DNA of 64,000 nucleotides from Paraspadella gotoi. Lineage: Eukaryota; Chaetognatha. The notes under the pieces were generated by a model. It was not told where the DNA came from and searched no databases. It saw only the letters and a program-made list of their open reading frames with translations. The DNA is taken from positions 25,320,297 to 25,384,296 of the forward strand of contig CM119265.1 of the NCBI GenBank assembly GCA_051294375.1. The letters are read 5' to 3'. Positions 11,200 to 25,325 of this stretch are shown here, piece by piece (the first letter of the stretch is position 1; each line of letters opens with the position of its first letter). The translations under genes were made by a program, and so were the position numbers.

Positions 11200-11760
11200 A
11201 CACATTTTTTAATTATCGATTCTTTTTTTTTTTAATTTCTTTCTCTTCTCCTTTATTTACGTATTATTTTCTTTCATAAATCATTCAGCAAATTACTAAT
11301 CACTCTGTCAGTATTGAAAATATATCACCCGCGAATTCTTCACCAAAGTGAACGCGGAAGGCCGGTGATTCCTGCGGTGCGGGGCGCAGTTCGAGGGAAA
11401 CTAAAATGTAGATTACGGAGGCAGAAGACGGGAATGTGGTAGTTTATAAAGGATAAATTTAAAAGTAGTATCCTTATTCTTTCGTTCCTAATTATTCAAA
11501 GAACTCTGATACTATCTTTTAGATGAAAACGGATTCCATCACACCCCCCCCCACTGCGAGTTTTTCACCTTAGTTTATAATCATTGATTCCCAATTTGTA
11601 ACCTGCAAAAATCATTGCAATTGTTTTTGGTTTAGCTTGGGAAGGAAAGAAAAACTAATTTCTTTTAATGGGAGATAATAAATTTTAACGACTATTGCCC
11701 GACTGACAGACCGACCGACCAAAAAGTAGACAAAATCGAGAAACGCGACATAAAAGTTTG
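11200..11760. other. No gene recognised
   Basis: AT-rich sequence with a GC-richer patch at 11330-11400 and a GACC repeat at 11700-11730. No coding or RNA feature is supported. Confidence 0.45.
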
Positions 11761-11769
11761 ACGATGAAG

Positions 11770-11960
11770 TCGTTTCTTTTCTTTTCTTTTCTTTTCTTTT
11801 CTTTTCTTTTCTTTTCTTTTCTTTTCTTTTCTTTTCTTTTCTTTTCTTTTTTTCTTTTTTTTTCTTTTCTCTCTTTTATTTTCTTTTCTTTTCTCTCTTT
11901 TATTTTCTTTTTTTATCTCTTTTCTTTTATTTTCTTCTCTCTCTTTTTTGTCTTTCCTCA
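11770..11960. repeat. (TTTTC)n microsatellite
   Basis: About sixteen TTTTC units pass into degenerate TTTTC/CTCTTTTATTTTC sequence. Frames through it give Phe-Leu-Ser or Lys-Arg-Glu repeats. Confidence 0.95.
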
Positions 11961-12075
11961 ACTTTCTTAGCTTTAATTTAATTTTTTTTATTTGATTTTT
12001 AAAATTTAAATTTTCTCGAGTTTATTTGAAACAAATACCGAAACAGGAATGAAGTAAGTCCTGTTTCTTCTCATC

Positions 12076-12079
<4 letters not shown>

Positions 12080-12108
<29 letters not shown>

Positions 12109-12122
12109 TTCATCTCTCTCTA

Positions 12123-12168
<46 letters not shown>

Positions 12169-12287
12169 ACTTTCAAGGTCATGGTATTATTTTCGGTGAA
12201 AGGTCATTCCAAGACTCAGTTCAATATCTTTCTTTTTGACCCTCCTCTCCCTCCTGCGCTTTTCTTATCCCTTTGTCTTCAGTCTCT

Positions 12288-12364
<77 letters not shown>

Positions 12365-12365
12365 C
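12080..12365. repeat. (CT)n microsatellites
   Basis: Two groups of CT runs (12080-12175 and 12285-12365) separated by 110 bp of unique sequence. Confidence 0.95.
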
Positions 12366-12519
12366 CTTTCAAAGTCCAGCAAACTGTTAATAAAATTAGT
12401 CTTTTTTTTCGCTCGAATTCTTTTCCTTCTTCGCGTCAAAAGGCGACGCGACCAGAATAAACGCCAACGCAAAGACCACGTTAACTTTTTTAAGAAAAAA
12501 ATAAGAAACTTGGCTTTTG

Positions 12520-12590
12520 TTTCGTCGTCATCGTCGTCGCTTTGGTCGTCATCGTCGTCGTCGTCGTCGTTGTTGTTAGTGTCTTGATCG
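12520..12590. repeat. (GTC)n array
   Basis: Irregular GTC/GTT trinucleotides, polymorphic in phase. Confidence 0.85.
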
Positions 12591-12639
12591 TCGCCCTCAT
12601 CGAGATTGGGGCCTTATTTTCCCTGAACGCCCCCTTTTA

Positions 12640-12870
12640 TCTCAAATTCGGGTATGGGTTAATTTTTTTAATTAAAAATTTGGTTGGAGATTAGGGTTAG
12701 GAGTTAACTTAAAGATTAGATTAGTGATTAAGATTAGGAACTTTGTTTGTTAATTAGGGTTACTTTGGGTTAGGTTTATTTTATGACTAAGGATTAAGGT
12801 TAGAGTTAATTAGTTTAAATATATTTTTAAGCAAAATATTAAGATTAAAATTAAATTCTGGGTTAAACGA
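12640..12870 (+). repeat. Degenerate TTAGGG-like stretch
   Basis: About 230 bp enriched in TTAGGGTTAGG, GGGTTAGGT and GATTAGG variants with no regular period. It resembles an eroded interstitial telomeric repeat, but the degeneracy leaves chance AT-rich composition as an alternative. Confidence 0.4.
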
Positions 12871-12904
12871 TCAGAAATGGGGCACTCCAGGAAAAGACCT
12901 TCTG

Positions 12905-13015
12905 ACCTTTATCATTGTCGTTGTCATTTTCTTCGTCGTCATCGTTGTCCTCTTTATCTTCGTCATTCTTATCACAATCCTCATTGTCGTCGTCGTCGTC
13001 GTCGTCGTCGTCGCT
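12905..13015. repeat. (GTC)n / TCGTCAT array
   Basis: Irregular trinucleotide sequence ending in nine perfect GTC units. Confidence 0.85.
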
Positions 13016-13520
13016 TTCTTAGTTGTTGTTTCCCTTTTTTCTTTTGTCGTGAATCATGTAAGCGTTGTAACGCGTCGACGCGGTTGGGCGTGTCCGTCGG
13101 CCCAGTTCCTCATTTGAATATTTAAACAAAGGAACACAACACTTTATGACTCCTATTTTTTTCTCGCGCTCCCGACTTCCTGTCCTCCGCAGAAGATATA
13201 ACTCGTAGTTTTTTAAAAAAAGTTTTTAAAAAAGGAAAAGTTGGTGAAAAATTCAACTTTTCAACATGAAAAGTAAAATAATAATAATAAGTTCCTTTTA
13301 TACAATTGAAAAATTGTTTGTAAACGTTATACAACTTTATACCTTATACGACCTTATACACTTCTTTGATAGGAAAGCCCGGTAGTGAATAACCTCGACT
13401 GTCAGGGAGTTTTGATTGAAAGTTTGCAGAGTCCGGCTAGGTTATTTGCTTGTGAGAGTGACGAGGCCAAAAACCGCCAAAGCAGGTCCAAAGTCAGGGG
13501 CAGGTCAGTTTATTTATTGA

Positions 13521-13560
13521 ATGAATGGATAATTTTATATTGGTCGTACCAATTTCATAA
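13521..13560 (-). repeat. Dispersed ACAACCAATATAAAA block (partial)
   Basis: Reverse complement reads ATTGGTACGACCAATATAAA then ATTATCCATTCAT, matching the blocks at 25326 and 52349. A TTTA repeat follows at 13560-13605. Confidence 0.6.
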
Positions 13561-13609
13561 CTATTTATTTGTATTTATTTATTTATTTATTTATTTATTT
13601 ATTTTCAAT

Positions 13610-14185
13610 CTAACTCTACTTTTTCGGCTCAAAAAGTAATTTTTTTAAATAAAGTATTTTATTATAAAACAGAAAATACTTACCCTTTTTGTTTCTCCTC
13701 CAGAGTCAATGGGGTTGTCAAAATCCAGTTGATAAAAAAAAAATAAAGAAATTAAATTCGTTGGGTTCTCCCGAGATGTCATCCACTCGATGGGTCCATG
13801 CGTCGTTTTAGGCCCAAGTTTTTTTTTTTTCCAAAAAAAATATATTGTCGTTATTAATTGAATTAGTTGAATTAATAGAATTCATTGAAACAGATTAAAA
13901 CATACATCGGTTATGTCTCCTCGTAGAGTTCCTCTTCAGATTAATTTTCGTTTTAGAAGAATGGAATGATCAATGATCATTTCATCATTTAAGTTAAAAA
14001 TAATATCGGTCTCTCTTTAACTTGCAATCGAACCATTAACCTTTTACACCATAATAGATTCTCAACGATTCGTAAATCGAATTTCTGTATTTTCTTAATG
14101 CTTGTACTTTTTGTCAATCAATAACAATCAGAAGTACCTGTCTCTTATCAACTTCTATTCATGTATTTCAAATTTTATTATCTTT
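13610..14185. other. No gene recognised
   Basis: AT-rich single-copy-looking DNA; no open frame, splice pair or repeat match supported. Confidence 0.45.
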
Positions 14186-14187
14186 GC

Positions 14188-14384
<197 letters not shown>

Positions 14385-14689
14385 CTTAGTTCGGTACCTA
14401 TTTTTCATTCACCTATTTTCTTTCTTTCTTAATTTTTCCTTTTTTTCTAAGGATCCCATGCATGACGTCACGTTTCTCGATCTTTTTAAGTCTACGTGAT
14501 GAGAAACACGGAAATCTCATTAGAGGCTTTTATGAGAGGAGACGGCGCCTTGTGTCGCTTACTAACTGCCGCATCTTCTTTTCTTCTCTTTCGCTTTCTT
14601 TCTCTTTGTTTTCCTTTTTCTTTCTCTTCTCTCTCTACCTATATTTTCTTTCTTATTCTCTTTCTTCGAGTTTTACCTCTCTCTCGTTT

Positions 14690-14812
14690 CTTTTCATTTC
14701 ATTTCATTTCATTTCATTTCATTTCATTTCATTTCATTTCATTTCATTTCATTTCATTTCATATCATATCATTTCTTTTCATTTCATTTCATTTCATTTC
14801 ATTTCATTTCCT
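14690..14812. repeat. (TTTCA)n microsatellite
   Basis: More than twenty units of ATTTC/CATTT, with an ATATC variant in the middle. Period five makes long open frames of Phe-His-Ile-Ser in all frames (14462-14941 and 14496-14852); these are not genes. Confidence 0.95.
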
Positions 14813-15007
14813 TCGTCGCTTTATCATTTTACTTCATTTCCCTCAAACGTAACTCTTTATTCCGCATTTTTCCTTTATATAAACATAATTTCAAAACATA
14901 GTATTCCCGATGAACCTCTCTACTGCAATTCTATACTTTAAGTTCTCATAATTTAAAAATTGTTTAGTTAAGAACCGAAATATTTTGACGAAGATAAAGG
15001 AAAGGAG

Positions 15008-15030
15008 TCGGGGTTCGAACCCGCAACCCC
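15008..15030. other. tRNA T-arm-like hairpin
   Basis: GGGGTTCGAACCCGC reads as a T-arm with a perfect B box on either strand. No A box, anticodon arm or acceptor stem is visible at tRNA spacing, so this is at most a tRNA or SINE relic. Confidence 0.35.
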
Positions 15031-15059
15031 GTTCGAGTCGCTTTATAATAGAATCAAGT

Positions 15060-15860
15060 CTAAATAAAATTTAAAATGGGGACTGGAGTAACACAACAGC
15101 TTTCTTCACGAAAAGAAAAGATTTCTGTATTTAAAATCGTAGTAAACATGGCTATTCCTCACTCGTTTATGCTTTAGCAATACTTTTGAAATGTTTTAAT
15201 TAAAAGTATAAAAGATGTCAAGTAAAAGGACAAGGCACTTAGTTCTATGATCACGTTACGCTAACTCAATAACGTATAATTCAAGAGATTTTATTTTATT
15301 TTTACACAAGTTTATTTATAAATTAATTAAAAAATTTCGCGTAATTTTCCTTGTTTCTAGTACTTTAGCTAGCTTTTATTGTTTATTTCCTGTTGTGCTT
15401 AATTAGTCGTGAAAAAATCTCAAGATAATTAACACTTTATTGATTTCATTCTTCGAAGATGGCTGATCCGTATTTTATTTTCCTTTATCACTTTCGCTTT
15501 CGCCCGTTTGACTAAGAAACCAAATTAAATGAATAAGCAACGCGTAAATGATTTGATCATTTAATCCCGCATTTATATATTAGCGTCTCAGTATTTATTA
15601 ATTTATGAAATTTAATATTTTTTCAAAAAGAATTTATTAATCTATAGTTAAATTAAGTTTATCATAAAAAAAACAAAACGAAAATTGACTTCCTTCTTTG
15701 AAACCCCTTCTCTCACCTCGGAGGACTGCGACCCTCTGTAATCCGAGCATTCGGAGAGGCCGGCCCGGACTGGCTCTGTCGATCAATGTGTTCCGGGTTC
15801 CCTGCATACCATCGCAAGGGAATCCGCAATGGGTCGTCCGATGTTCCAACTGGAGGCGCG
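15060..15860. other. No gene recognised
   Basis: AT-rich to 15690, then a GC-richer patch (15697-15850) open in several frames on both strands with no motif I recognise. Confidence 0.4.
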
Positions 15861-15867
15861 AACGTGA

Positions 15868-15965
15868 AGATCGACCAATTCCATCAGGTCGATCAGTTAT
15901 GGTCGGCTGATTCCACCAGGTCGACCATCTCGGTCAACTAAATCCATCAGGTTGACCAACTATCC
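15868..15965. repeat. About 31-bp tandem repeat
   Basis: Three degenerate units around GTCGACCA...TCCATCAGGTCGA. Confidence 0.65.
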
Positions 15966-17130
15966 AATATAATCTATCTTATATAAATTCCCTATCTTAT
16001 CGAACCCTACAACTATATAAGAATACCCCCCGTCTTTCATTAGTGACGTCTTATTCCGTCCCGTAATTTACTCCCTAAGTATATTAACAACTATCACTTC
16101 AAAACCAAAAAAGACCAAAATTGAGCATAAACAGCATAAACAGTAAAAACCCCCTTCTCTTGAGCACGGAAGGGTTCCAAATTCCGTTCGCTGCCTCCTC
16201 GGATGAATCCATTGCGGTTTCTCTAACATGGCGCAGGGAACCCGTGTTGACATTGAGCGTCATCCTACTTGGCTGGGGTTTTTTTTTTTCATTTTTTATT
16301 CTTTTGTTTTTTGGTAATCCGCGGCTACGGTGGCTTGCAAAATAATATTACAGGACACTCCAAGATTTTACTCGAGTCGCTATTACTTTATTAATATCTA
16401 ATACTACTCAGTTTATTACCTCCCAGAGCACCCTACAGATGAAGTGGTAAATCGGACAAGTATGAGCTCGGGGAAACCTAGATTGCACTCCACATTTGCA
16501 TCAAAATACAAGCAGCTGCTTGATATGAAATTTGTACGTACAACCAATATATAGTGCCGGGTCGAGTTTAACAAAAAAGAGAAAGAAACGATGTATGTTT
16601 CAAGCTCCTTAGTTAAAAAAAGAACTCGGTCACAGACGGAAAAAATCGTCGAAACGGGGCAATAACCCGCGACTCATTTACATCCGGGTGTCGTTGAAGA
16701 TAAAGAAAATCCGGGTTAACGATGACTCTTTTTTTTTCTTTCTCTTTCTTTTTTCTTTTCTCTCTTTCTGATATCTCTTTCCCTTTTCTTTTTCTTGTTC
16801 TCTTTCCTATTTTTCCCTTTCACTTTTCTTATTCAAAATTCGACGTCGCGACTCACAACGATTCGTTTCCCTTTTTTTTCCTGTTTTTTCCTCGAACATC
16901 CGAAGCAGAGCGACCTCTATGTAACCGGGAAAACTTTCAAACGATGAGAGCATACATTTCTCTTTAGTTTTCAAAAAAAAAACGTATGTAACCGGATAAT
17001 CAGTAAGTCATTGTTACATCTGCTGAAAATAAAACTTGAACGCGTAACGGAGTTCGGTTTTATTGGCACGAGGAGCTGACGGGCTAATCTTCTTTTAATT
17101 AAAGGATATTTTGCTCGGGTTTATAAAATG
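15966..17130. other. No gene recognised
   Basis: Mixed sequence with a partial ACAACCAATATA block at 16541-16552 and a pyrimidine tract at 16725-16830. The small open frames have no recognisable content. Confidence 0.4.
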
Positions 17131-17134
17131 GGGT

Positions 17135-17135
17135 A

Positions 17136-17170
<35 letters not shown>

Positions 17171-17245
17171 CTCTCTCTCTCTCCTCTCTCATCTCTCTCT
17201 TCTCTCTCTCTCTTCTCCTCTCTCTCTCATCTCCCTCCCTCTTCG
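17135..17245. repeat. (CT)n microsatellite
   Basis: Interrupted CT run; the minus-strand frame across it is Arg-Glu repeat. Confidence 0.95.
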
Positions 17246-17499
17246 GGAAATAAAGCTCGGAGTGGCAATTTATGATCCTCTTTAATAACCGGTTGATGGA
17301 ATTCACTCACCCATTGAGAATCCTGCCTCAAGCGTGACTGACCACATTCAATCACTCACCCTTTCCCTTTATTTTTACATTTCCCTTTTTTTTTCTCGTC
17401 TTTACCCTTTCAATCCTTCTTCCTCCCTTTCTCTTAGTCTTTCTCTCTATAGCCATCAGAAGTTTCCCTTTTAGTAGATATTAGAGTTTATCTAAATTT

Positions 17500-18055
17500 A
17501 ACTCTATTCCTTTTTCCTTTTGAATCTAATGTCCTCTGGCTTTTTCCTTTCCTCCTCTTTCTTTTTTTTCCCTTTTCTTCCTTTTCCTTTTCTTTCTTTC
17601 GCTTTCCTTGTGTTTCCTTCTTTTTCCTTTTCTTTCCTCTTCTTTCCTTTTCTTTTCTTTCCTCATTTTTCCTTTTCTTTCCTCCTCTTTCGTTTTCTTT
17701 CCTCCATTTTAAATCCCGCCCTTCTCAAGACTCAAGATGATTTTTTTTCCTTTCGCGGTTTTGGTTTCGTCTCCGTTATCGTCGTCGTTTTCGTCGTCAT
17801 CGTCGTCGTCATCGTCCTCTTTATCGACGTCATTACCTCCGTACTCTTTGTCATTGTCGTCACTTGTCCCTTGTCGCTTTCACTTGTCATCGATTCTTAT
17901 TAGTCAATGTTTATTATCGTCGAATTAATAATCGTTATAATCGTCATCTCAATCCTCATTTTCTTCATTTCTTTTTCATTTCGTCGTCGTCGTCGTCGCT
18001 GCTGCCGCCGCCGCCGCCCCTGGCGCCGCTCCTGCCGTCGCCGCGGACTCTGTTT
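17500..18055. repeat. CTTT-rich polypyrimidine and (GTC)n arrays
   Basis: CTTTTCCTTT-type pyrimidine tract (17500-17710), then GTC arrays at 17765-17880 and 17985-18050, the last passing into GCCGCC. Confidence 0.9.
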
Positions 18056-18274
18056 GTTGTTATCGTTTGATGCCAACAAATTCCAGGCATTTATGCTTCG
18101 CTAATTCAGTTAATTCAGACGGAAAGAAAAGGTAGACGTTTGCGTCCCTGAGAGAAAAGTCGAGACGCCCAACGCCCTCCTGACTAAATTTACGCTCCCC
18201 CCCCCTTTCTCCCCCTCAACCAAAATCACCTTTCGCATCTCTTTTCCTTTTGCGTTGGTAGAAGGCCCAGGGGC

Positions 18275-18545
18275 TGTCTGAGCAGCCGAAAGGCCGAGGG
18301 GCTGTTGAGAGCCCGAAAGGCCGAACAAGGGGCTGTCAGAGCACGAAGCCAGGGCCCGAGAAGCCGAAACGCAGGGTGCGAACCCGTAGCAGATAGGGGC
18401 TTCGCGACGACAAGGCCGAGGGGCTTGACTCCGAAAGCCAGCGAGAGCGATAGAGCAGAGGGCGCTTTCCGAGAGCCCGAAAAAGGCCGAGGGCTGATCG
18501 ACGAAGCCCGAAAGGCCGAGGGGCTGTCGAGAGCCCGAAAGGCCT
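18275..18545. repeat. 27-bp GC-rich minisatellite
   Basis: About eight degenerate copies of a unit containing GAGAGCCCGAAAGGCCGAGGGGCTGTC. The period is divisible by three, so an 86-residue Arg/Ala/Glu-rich frame stays open on the plus strand. That frame has no start context or domain and is probably not translated. Confidence 0.8.
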
Positions 18546-18549
18546 CGGT

Positions 18550-19015
18550 CCAGAAGAAGGCTTAGTCCGTCGGTGAAGAGGTCAGATGAGGTCAGACTTT
18601 CGTGATGAGGGGCTGAATATTCGTTGTCCTTATGTTAAGCCTAAATACCTAATTAAAAAAGAAATAAAATATAATAAATTTGTATCCCGGCATCTTTCCA
18701 GGTTTACCTCGCCCATATTTCAGTCGAGACGCGAAGGCTTATTGAGTAAAACTAACTGCTCATGCACATTAGATTCCGTGATCGATCCATAACCCTGAGG
18801 ACGTGGGAAACCCTCAAACCATCCAAGCCCTGGTCATTTTCCGTTGCTGCCGAGTGGGTCGAGAAGATTATGAAAATAGTCTTCAGCCCTGTTTAACTTT
18901 AGAGGAGACTTTGTGAGTTTGTTTTTATCATCGGAAATGTTTACTTTTTTTACAAAAACAAATAAATTATTATTCATTTAATTCAGGGAAAGGGATCGAG
19001 AAAAAACTTTGGTCT
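18550..19015. other. No gene recognised
   Basis: Contains a stretch at 18789-18835 (GAGGACGTGGGAAACCCTCAA) resembling the middle of SINE-like family B; otherwise unassigned. Confidence 0.35.
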
Positions 19016-19027
19016 GGAATTTGAAGG

Positions 19028-19185
19028 TTGTCGTCGTTTTCGTCGTCGTCAGTGACTTCGTCCTCTTCGTCGTCGTCGTCTTCGTCGTCGTCCTGTACGT
19101 CTTCCCGCTCTTTGTCTTCTTCTTCTTCGTCGTCTTCATCCTCTTAGTCTTCTTCGTCTTCGTCGTCGTCGTCGTATTTGTCGTT
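19028..19185. repeat. (GTC/TTC)n array
   Basis: Irregular GTC, TTC and CTC trinucleotides; frames give Val/Phe or Thr/Lys homopolymers. Confidence 0.9.
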
Positions 19186-19658
19186 GCTGACTCGTCGAAA
19201 AGTCTGGAAATTCTGCGAGGAATATAATTGAGGAAATTTCCTGAGGTCAATCGATGCATCGGCACAACGAAGAGGGAATAGCAGAAAGTGTTTAAAAGGG
19301 ATAATCGTCGCTACGAGGAGGAAAAGGGTGATGGTGTTGGAAGGAATCAAAATCCATGTGGAAAAATTAAACAATTCTAATTTTGATTCATGTTTGTGAA
19401 CTTCTGTAAGTTTGTGAGAATAAACGTTAAACGAAAAAAGAAATTAAAGTAAACAAAGATAAAGAAGATGAAATTCAAAAAGAAAACATAAAGAAAAAAC
19501 AAATTCATTCCCAACACGCGGGAAAAATGAAAAAAAAAAAAACTAAAAAATAAAAAGAAAGAAAGAAGAGAAAAAGTTAAAAAATGGCGAAAGGAAAAAA
19601 AATACGAGAGAGAATAAAACCGAGTTGTCTCGTTTAAAACTCATTTCCACATGGAGGT

Positions 19659-19659
<1 letters not shown>

Positions 19660-19712
<53 letters not shown>

Positions 19713-19875
19713 ATTGGAATCAAGGTTTGAATTTGTCTCCCTCTCATTCCTGTGTGGGAAAGTCTTGTCGGGTGTAGACTGTAGTCTTCAAGGACGGCGT
19801 CAGCGTTGGTGACTTTTGTGCGCTAAAATACGTCGTCCATATCGTCGTCGTCGTTGTCGTCGTCGTCGTCGTCGA
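19660..19875. repeat. (GA)n and (GTC)n microsatellites
   Basis: GA run at 19660-19707, GTC array at 19838-19875. Confidence 0.9.
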
Positions 19876-19974
19876 TTTGACTCATATATGAAATCAACTT
19901 AGAAGATGGTTTCCTTCGCAGCGTCTCTAAACTCAGAGATAAAAACTTCCACCTTCGCTTTTCATTCTCCTTTT

Positions 19975-20440
19975 CTTTCATTTTTCTTTTTTTTCTTTTA
20001 GTTTCTTTCATTTTCTTTCATTTTCTTTTATTTTCTTTCATTTTCTTTCATTTTCTTCAATCTTCTTAGTTCTTACATTTTCATTCATTTTCTTTTATTT
20101 TCTTCTATTTTCTTTCCTTTTTCTTTATTTTCTTTCATTTTCTTCCATTTTTTTCCATTTTCTACTATTTTCTTTCATTTTATTCTCTTTTCTTCCATTT
20201 TCTTTTATTTTTCTTTATTTTCTTTCATTTTCTTTCATTTTTTCCATTTTCTTCATTTTCTTCCATTTTCTTTCAGTTTCTTCCATTTTTCCTTATTTTT
20301 TTTCATATTCATTCATTTTTCTTTATTTTCTTCCAATGTATTCCATTTTTTTCTTGTTTTCTTTTTATTCCATCCATTTTCTTTCCTTCCATTTTCAACT
20401 TTCCTCTTTCTTTTTTTTCTTCATCAGACGTTTGTCATTC
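19975..20440. repeat. Degenerate (CATTTTCTTT)n tract
   Basis: Around forty degenerate 9-11 bp units near CATTTTCTTT; no coding content. Confidence 0.85.
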
Positions 20441-20835
20441 CATTCCTTCTACTCTTTTCCTTTATTTTTCTATATTTGTTTAATTTCCGGTGAAATTCTT
20501 TTTCTATATATATTGTTTGATTTTAGATAAATATTATTTTTTTCCATATTACTGCGTATTTTATTGTTTACAAAATCTATTTTTCGTTTCTTGTTTCCTT
20601 TTTACTCATTGTTTTCCCATCTCTCCTTTTCGTCTCCCGGACTAAAAACGGGAATTAGATTTTTCTAGAGAAAAACAAATAATGGATTTAGTTTTTTTGT
20701 TTTTCTATTTCTTTTTTTAAATTTAATCCAATCGTAAAAAAAAGTGTGGAATCAGCTAGAGAGGGAGAAGATTGGAAAAAGTAAAGAAAAACATTATATT
20801 GAAGGGCGACAGTTTTTTTTTGGCGGGAAATAAAG

Positions 20836-21045
20836 TTGTATGGCAACGGAGGGACATGTGTGATACCTGGGGTGTGAGGCAACTCCCGAGAACTGGCGCT
20901 AAGGGCTTTGGACCTGCAGTGACCACCCCATGTCACTGGCGTGTTTATGCCGACACCATCACACTTTAACCCGGATTGAAGCCGGAACTCACGGTTGGGG
21001 AACGAGTACTGAGCTGTCCAAGCCAATGGGACGAGCTGAGTTTCA
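20836..21045 (+). mobile_element. SINE-like dispersed element, family C, copy 1
   Basis: Matches the reverse complement of 45875-46072 block by block: TATGGCAACGGAGG, TGTGATACC-GGGG, AACTGGCG, CAGTGACC, TGTCACTGGC and GACACCATCACA-TTTAA. The family has a tRNA-like region in the other copy. Confidence 0.65.
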
Positions 21046-22090
21046 CCAAGCTATACGGGAGGCAAATTTAGGATTCGCAACAGTTGAGTGATTGGGTTCG
21101 GACTATTGAGTCAAGCAGACGAAAAGTTGTTGAGAATAAGTTTACGGGAGAATTTTGTTTAAAGTTTGTGATTGTGAATAGCGATTTTTTTTCGGTGAAA
21201 AGTTTATTGGATGTGAAATCGGGTGAGAAAAGAGGTTTTAAACTTTAATTGGAATTCGCGACGGTGAAAGCGGAAAAAGAGAAAAGAAGAAGAGGAGTGA
21301 AAATGAGGAAAGAAAGGAGGAAAAGTAGAGGAAAGGAAAGAAAGTATATAAAAAGAAGGAAAAGAATAAAAATGGAGGAAGTAAAAGAAAGGAAATAAAA
21401 AAGGGAGGAAAAAGAAGAGAAATAAAGAGGGAGGAAAGAAAAAATAAATAAAAAGGAAAGTATAGATACAGAAATGAAGGAGAAGAGAAAAAATTGAAAA
21501 GGGAGGAAAGGAAATAAAAATATCAGAAGAAAAAAAGTTATAAAAAGGAAAACAAAATTAATATTGAAAACAATAAAGTAATAATATTGTAAAAAAGTAA
21601 TAATAAAAAAAGGGAAAAAATATACTGGAAAAATAGAAGAGAAGAGGAAAAAGAAATAGAGAGAGAAAAAAGGTGTCAATATGCTGGGGAGGCGTGAGAA
21701 GGGAAATCGAGAATTGAATTGAGAAAAGAAAAAAAAAAAATAAAAAAAAGGAAATATACAAAGAAGCTAAAGGTCAAAAGAAGAGGATGAGAAAAAAAAA
21801 CGTTTGACTCCGAGGAAACGAAGAAGAGAAAAAAGAACAACAACAACAACAAATATTCTGAAAGATGCGAATTTCGACGCCATTTTTGTTTGTCTGCTAT
21901 TTTTTTTTTTTTTTAATAGTTCGGAGAACCATAGGAAGGCAAAAAAAGGACCCCGAATAATCACTTACGTTTATAAATAAATATACACGTAAATAAATGT
22001 TTACTCAGTATTCATTATTTATTGGTAGGAAAAATTAAAAATATAAATTAATACTATCGGGCACCAAATATTGTTATTCTGACAAGAAAC
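21046..22090. other. AG-rich purine tract, no gene
   Basis: From 21250 to 21840 the plus strand is almost purely A and G. The minus-strand open frames of 144 and 67 residues are Phe/Leu/Ser-rich low-complexity readings of it. Confidence 0.6.
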
Positions 22091-22109
22091 AAAAGACGAT
22101 GGAAGAGAA

Positions 22110-22110
22110 A

Positions 22111-22156
<46 letters not shown>

Positions 22157-22225
22157 CTTGCTCTGCTTCTCTCTCTCTCTCTCTCTCATCTCTCTCTTCT
22201 CTCTCTCTCTCTCTCTCTTCCCTTT
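22110..22225. repeat. (CT)n microsatellite
   Basis: Interrupted CT runs. Confidence 0.95.
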
Positions 22226-22655
22226 TTTTGTTCGGCAACTGTTGGTCTTCTTTTCCGAAAGCCCCTTATTTCAGCTTAAATTCAAAATCAAAGATGATTT
22301 TAAGATTTGATGAGTAGGTTGTGGATTAGTCTAACTAATTCTCGTGAGTTCAAAATGATTTTCAAATATGAATCATATCAGTTGTCAAAATTTAAATATG
22401 AATATGAGTTAAAATACGTTCGTAAGTTAAATTTAAAAAAAATATCATTGAACTTTAAAAAAATATATTTTAAGTATTTAAATTTTAACAGGATGAATAA
22501 TCGTTGGAAGAAGCGACGTCGTTCGTTCAAACATTTTTTTTGCTTTTTTCTTTTTTTTCTTTTTCTTATTTTGTAATAGTTTCACGCGCGCGTAATTAAG
22601 CCGGTACAATTGTAATTTTCAGCCTGGCAGGCGGAATAACCGATTGATAAAAAAT
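22226..22655. other. No gene recognised
   Basis: AT-rich; the 22307-22576 frame is Lys/Asn/Phe-rich without motifs. Confidence 0.4.
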
Positions 22656-22659
22656 CTCA

Positions 22660-22890
22660 ATCTCTCTTTCTTTCTTTCTTTCTTTTTCTTTCTTTCTTTC
22701 TTTTCTTAGTCTTTTCTTTTCTTTCTTTCTTCTTCTTTCTTTCTTCTCTTATTGGTCTTCGGTTCTTTCTTTTCTTATCTGTTCTTCTTTCTTTCTCGTC
22801 TCTCTCTCTCCTCTCTCTCCTCACTCATCTCTCTCTCTCTCTCTCTCCTCTCTCGCGACTCTCTCTCTCTCTCTCTCCCTCCTCTCTTCT
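22660..22890. repeat. (TTTC)n followed by (CT)n
   Basis: TTTC units 22660-22745, CT runs 22798-22885. Confidence 0.9.
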
Positions 22891-22899
22891 CTCCTTTTC

Positions 22900-23760
22900 G
22901 TTGGACACGTGACATTGACAGCTACAAATTACAGCGCCTCTGGCGTTTGCTCCATTAACTTATTCCTCATGATTAAAAATAAATTAAATGTACCCAAGAC
23001 GAAAATAAAAAAAAAACAAAAAGGCATCGGCGCTCAATTATCGAAAATAGACTTCAAGCTTTTAATCAGTTTTTATTTACTGCAAAGTTGCATCGTAAAA
23101 AAAATATCGTTTTCCGAACAAAAAAAATTAAAAAAAAATAAACTGAAAACCCGGTATAAATTTTCTTTAAATTAGTTTAGAGTTCTTAAATTTTAATTGG
23201 ATTCTTACTCTGATTAAACTGCAAAAGCGTTCAAGCCTAATGGAGTTTCCACTCGGTGGTATTTAATAATACTTTTTTTAAACATTATTATCAAGTTCCG
23301 TTCTTATTAAGCGAGAGACTGCGAGTGCTAAGAATTTCTTTGACATTGATAACAAATATAAAATTGTCTATAAAACCGTATAATTGCAAATGTAACTAAA
23401 CAAACATTCGTATAAAAGTTGTAAAGAATTTTGTGAATAATTATTTGCTTGAATACTTATTATTGTTCTCCACATGACTCAACTCTTCGGGGACCGAATG
23501 AAATCAAATTAAAAAAAAAAACATTTAGTTCTTCGCTCGTCTGCGACTTAAGCTCAGTTTTGATTGAGCGTTTACTCCCTTAAATAGAGGGGACGGGGTA
23601 CAAGGCGGCTGTGATGAGGGGTTGAGAAGTGAATTAAGGGGATGAATGAGGAAGGGGGGAAACTAATTTCTCCCCGCGAGCTACGAAAAGAGTCGACGCC
23701 ATTTTTTTTTTTGACGCTCGATTTATGACGAAGAAATAAAAGAGCAACGCGAGTTTTTAC
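22900..23760. other. No gene recognised
   Basis: AT-rich DNA without a supported exon or repeat match. Confidence 0.4.
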
Positions 23761-23777
23761 TCAGTTGATTTTTATTT

Positions 23778-25325
<1,548 letters not shown>

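Noticed and set aside
15008-15030. tRNA gene
   Set aside because: Only a T-arm with B box is present; no A box or acceptor stem at tRNA spacing.
18305-18565. 86-residue Arg/Ala/Glu-rich protein
   Set aside because: It follows a 27-bp minisatellite whose period preserves frame; there is no start or splice context.
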